A stretch of DNA of 6,452 nt from Candidatus Thorarchaeota archaeon (GTDB lineage Archaea; Asgardarchaeota; Thorarchaeia; Thorarchaeales; Thorarchaeaceae), in the NCBI GenBank assembly GCA_016840245.1, contig JAEOST010000158.1, forward strand, positions 1-6,452, written 5' to 3'. The position numbers and the translations under genes were made by a program. Numbering within the stretch: position 1 is the first letter of the stretch; each line of letters begins with the position of its first letter. The notes beneath the pieces are model-generated. The model made no database searches and was not told the origin of the DNA. It saw only the letters and a list, made by a program, of their open reading frames with translations. This document shows, in pieces, positions 5,578 through 6,452 of this stretch.

Positions 5578-6452
5578 CTTATCCACTTCAATAACGTTGA
5601 GAGAATTTTAGTTGTGAATCCCATAGGTTGTGGTAATCTACAACGTATCACATCCTCAAGATATCTTGAACCAGACAACCTCATCCCAATTTCTGTTAAA
5701 ACATCTGAACGCATGACAGCATCAGCAATACGTAATATGAATCGAGAGATGTAAAGTTCCGATCCTATCTCTCCTTTCCATTCTTTCTCATAATGACTGA
5801 GTGGAGTACCCAACTCTTGATGACGAACCACGGAGTTGCCAGCTATCTCAGCAGCGATTAGAGCTGTGGGTATTCCACCACCGTTTGTCGACATGACGTG
5901 ACCAGCAGCATCTCCAACAAGTAACACATTTTCTACAACTGATTTAGTAACAGGTCCTCCAACTGGTATTGAGGCTGAAACTCGGTTGTGAATAGAACCA
6001 TTTTTGAGACCTGGATGAGATTGAATGAACCTCTCAAGGTATGCACGTAATGGAACAGAATCTGAAGAAAAGGGGCGTCTTGCTCCAAATCCTACATTGG
6101 CGGTAGACGTGCTTCGTGGAATAATCCAAGCGTAACCTCCGGGAGCGATTTGAGAGCCAAAATACATTGAAGTTGCATCTGAGTCACAGTCGACCCCTTC
6201 CATTACATACTGAATTGATGCACTGATGTCTCGAATAGGTCTTGAGTAGTTCGAACCTATCATTCTAGCAACCACAGACCTTGGTCCATCTGCTCCAATT
6301 ATGACATCTGCTTCTACTACAGTAAGAACGCCATCCTTTCTGTAGACAATTCTGTTAGTTCCTTGTCGTCCAACAACCCACGAGGATAAACTAAGTTCAG
6401 CTCCAGAAGCGACAGCTTTGTCAGCTAGATGCTGGTCAAAACCAGCCCGGTC
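5571..6452 (-). CDS. Geranylgeranyl-reductase-family flavoprotein, N-terminus beyond window
   Basis: This partial gene runs off the right edge, and the visible 293 residues lack roughly the first 100, including the FAD-binding GxGxxG. The frame stays open to base 6452, so the GTG at 6275 is an internal valine and not the start. Visible motifs, counted from the edge, are DRAGFDQHLA (1-10), GADGPRSVVAR (53-63, the second FAD motif), PGGYAWIIP (104-112) and GDAAG with a following GGGI (180-194) that closes the FAD site. These are typical of enzymes that saturate geranylgeranyl chains in archaeal ether lipids or in quinone tails, using FAD and a reductant such as ferredoxin. The usual Pro in the GDAAG-x3-P loop is Ser here (MSTNGGGI). 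A C-terminal helical part follows. Beside a polyprenyl synthase and a MenA-like gene it may reduce a quinone side chain; a lipid role is equally possible. Confidence 0.9.
   Translation of the reverse strand, partial: DRAGFDQHLADKAVASGAELSLSSWVVGRQGTNRIVYRKDGVLTVVEADVIIGADGPRSVVARMIGSNYSRPIRDISASIQYVMEGVDCDSDATSMYFGSQIAPGGYAWIIPRSTSTANVGFGARRPFSSDSVPLRAYLERFIQSHPGLKNGSIHNRVSASIPVGGPVTKSVVENVLLVGDAAGHVMSTNGGGIPTALIAAEIAGNSVVRHQELGTPLSHYEKEWKGEIGSELYISRFILRIADAVMRSDVLTEIGMRLSGSRYLEDVIRCRLPQPMGFTTKILSTLLKWISQ

Overview
The window looks like archaeal chromosome of moderate GC. The signs are Shine-Dalgarno elements of the GGTGA/GAGGTG kind, a heterodisulfide-reductase-D-like iron-sulfur protein, and an isoprenoid set comprising a trans-polyprenyl diphosphate synthase, a UbiA/MenA prenyltransferase and a geranylgeranyl-reductase-family flavoprotein. 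An Asgard (for example Thorarchaeota-like) origin would fit, but this is an impression from gene content and not something the sequence proves. No rRNA, tRNA, CRISPR array, insertion sequence or integrase is visible.

Left part (about 170-3228, plus strand): three co-directional genes form a probable operon. First is an HdrD/GlpC/LldE-type Fe-S protein with two ferredoxin-like [4Fe-4S] motifs and two complete cysteine-rich CCG domains. Second is a protein with about six membrane helices fused to a C-terminal pyridoxamine-phosphate-oxidase-like split barrel. Third, after a 3-base gap, is a small soluble split-barrel protein of the same fold. Together they suggest a membrane-linked redox unit, but the electron donor and acceptor cannot be read from the sequence.

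Right part (3248-6452): a MenA-like UbiA prenyltransferase (minus) is divergent from a polyprenyl diphosphate synthase (plus). The synthase overlaps tail-to-tail by 7 bases with a geranylgeranyl-reductase-family gene (minus) that runs off the right edge and lacks its N-terminus. The 188-base divergent spacer holds two short perfect dyads and possible TATA-like elements. The synthase has a small residue (Ala118) five positions before its first Asp-rich motif, which favours a long-chain product, and its second Asp-rich motif reads DDxxN.

Taken together, the right-hand genes could make, attach and saturate the isoprenoid tail of a membrane quinone. The left-hand operon could encode a redox module using that quinone. 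Ether-lipid synthesis is the main alternative for the right-hand genes. All genes belong to recognisable superfamilies. The less ordinary points are the membrane-split-barrel fusion next to an HdrD-like protein, its tandem paralogue, and the altered synthase motif.
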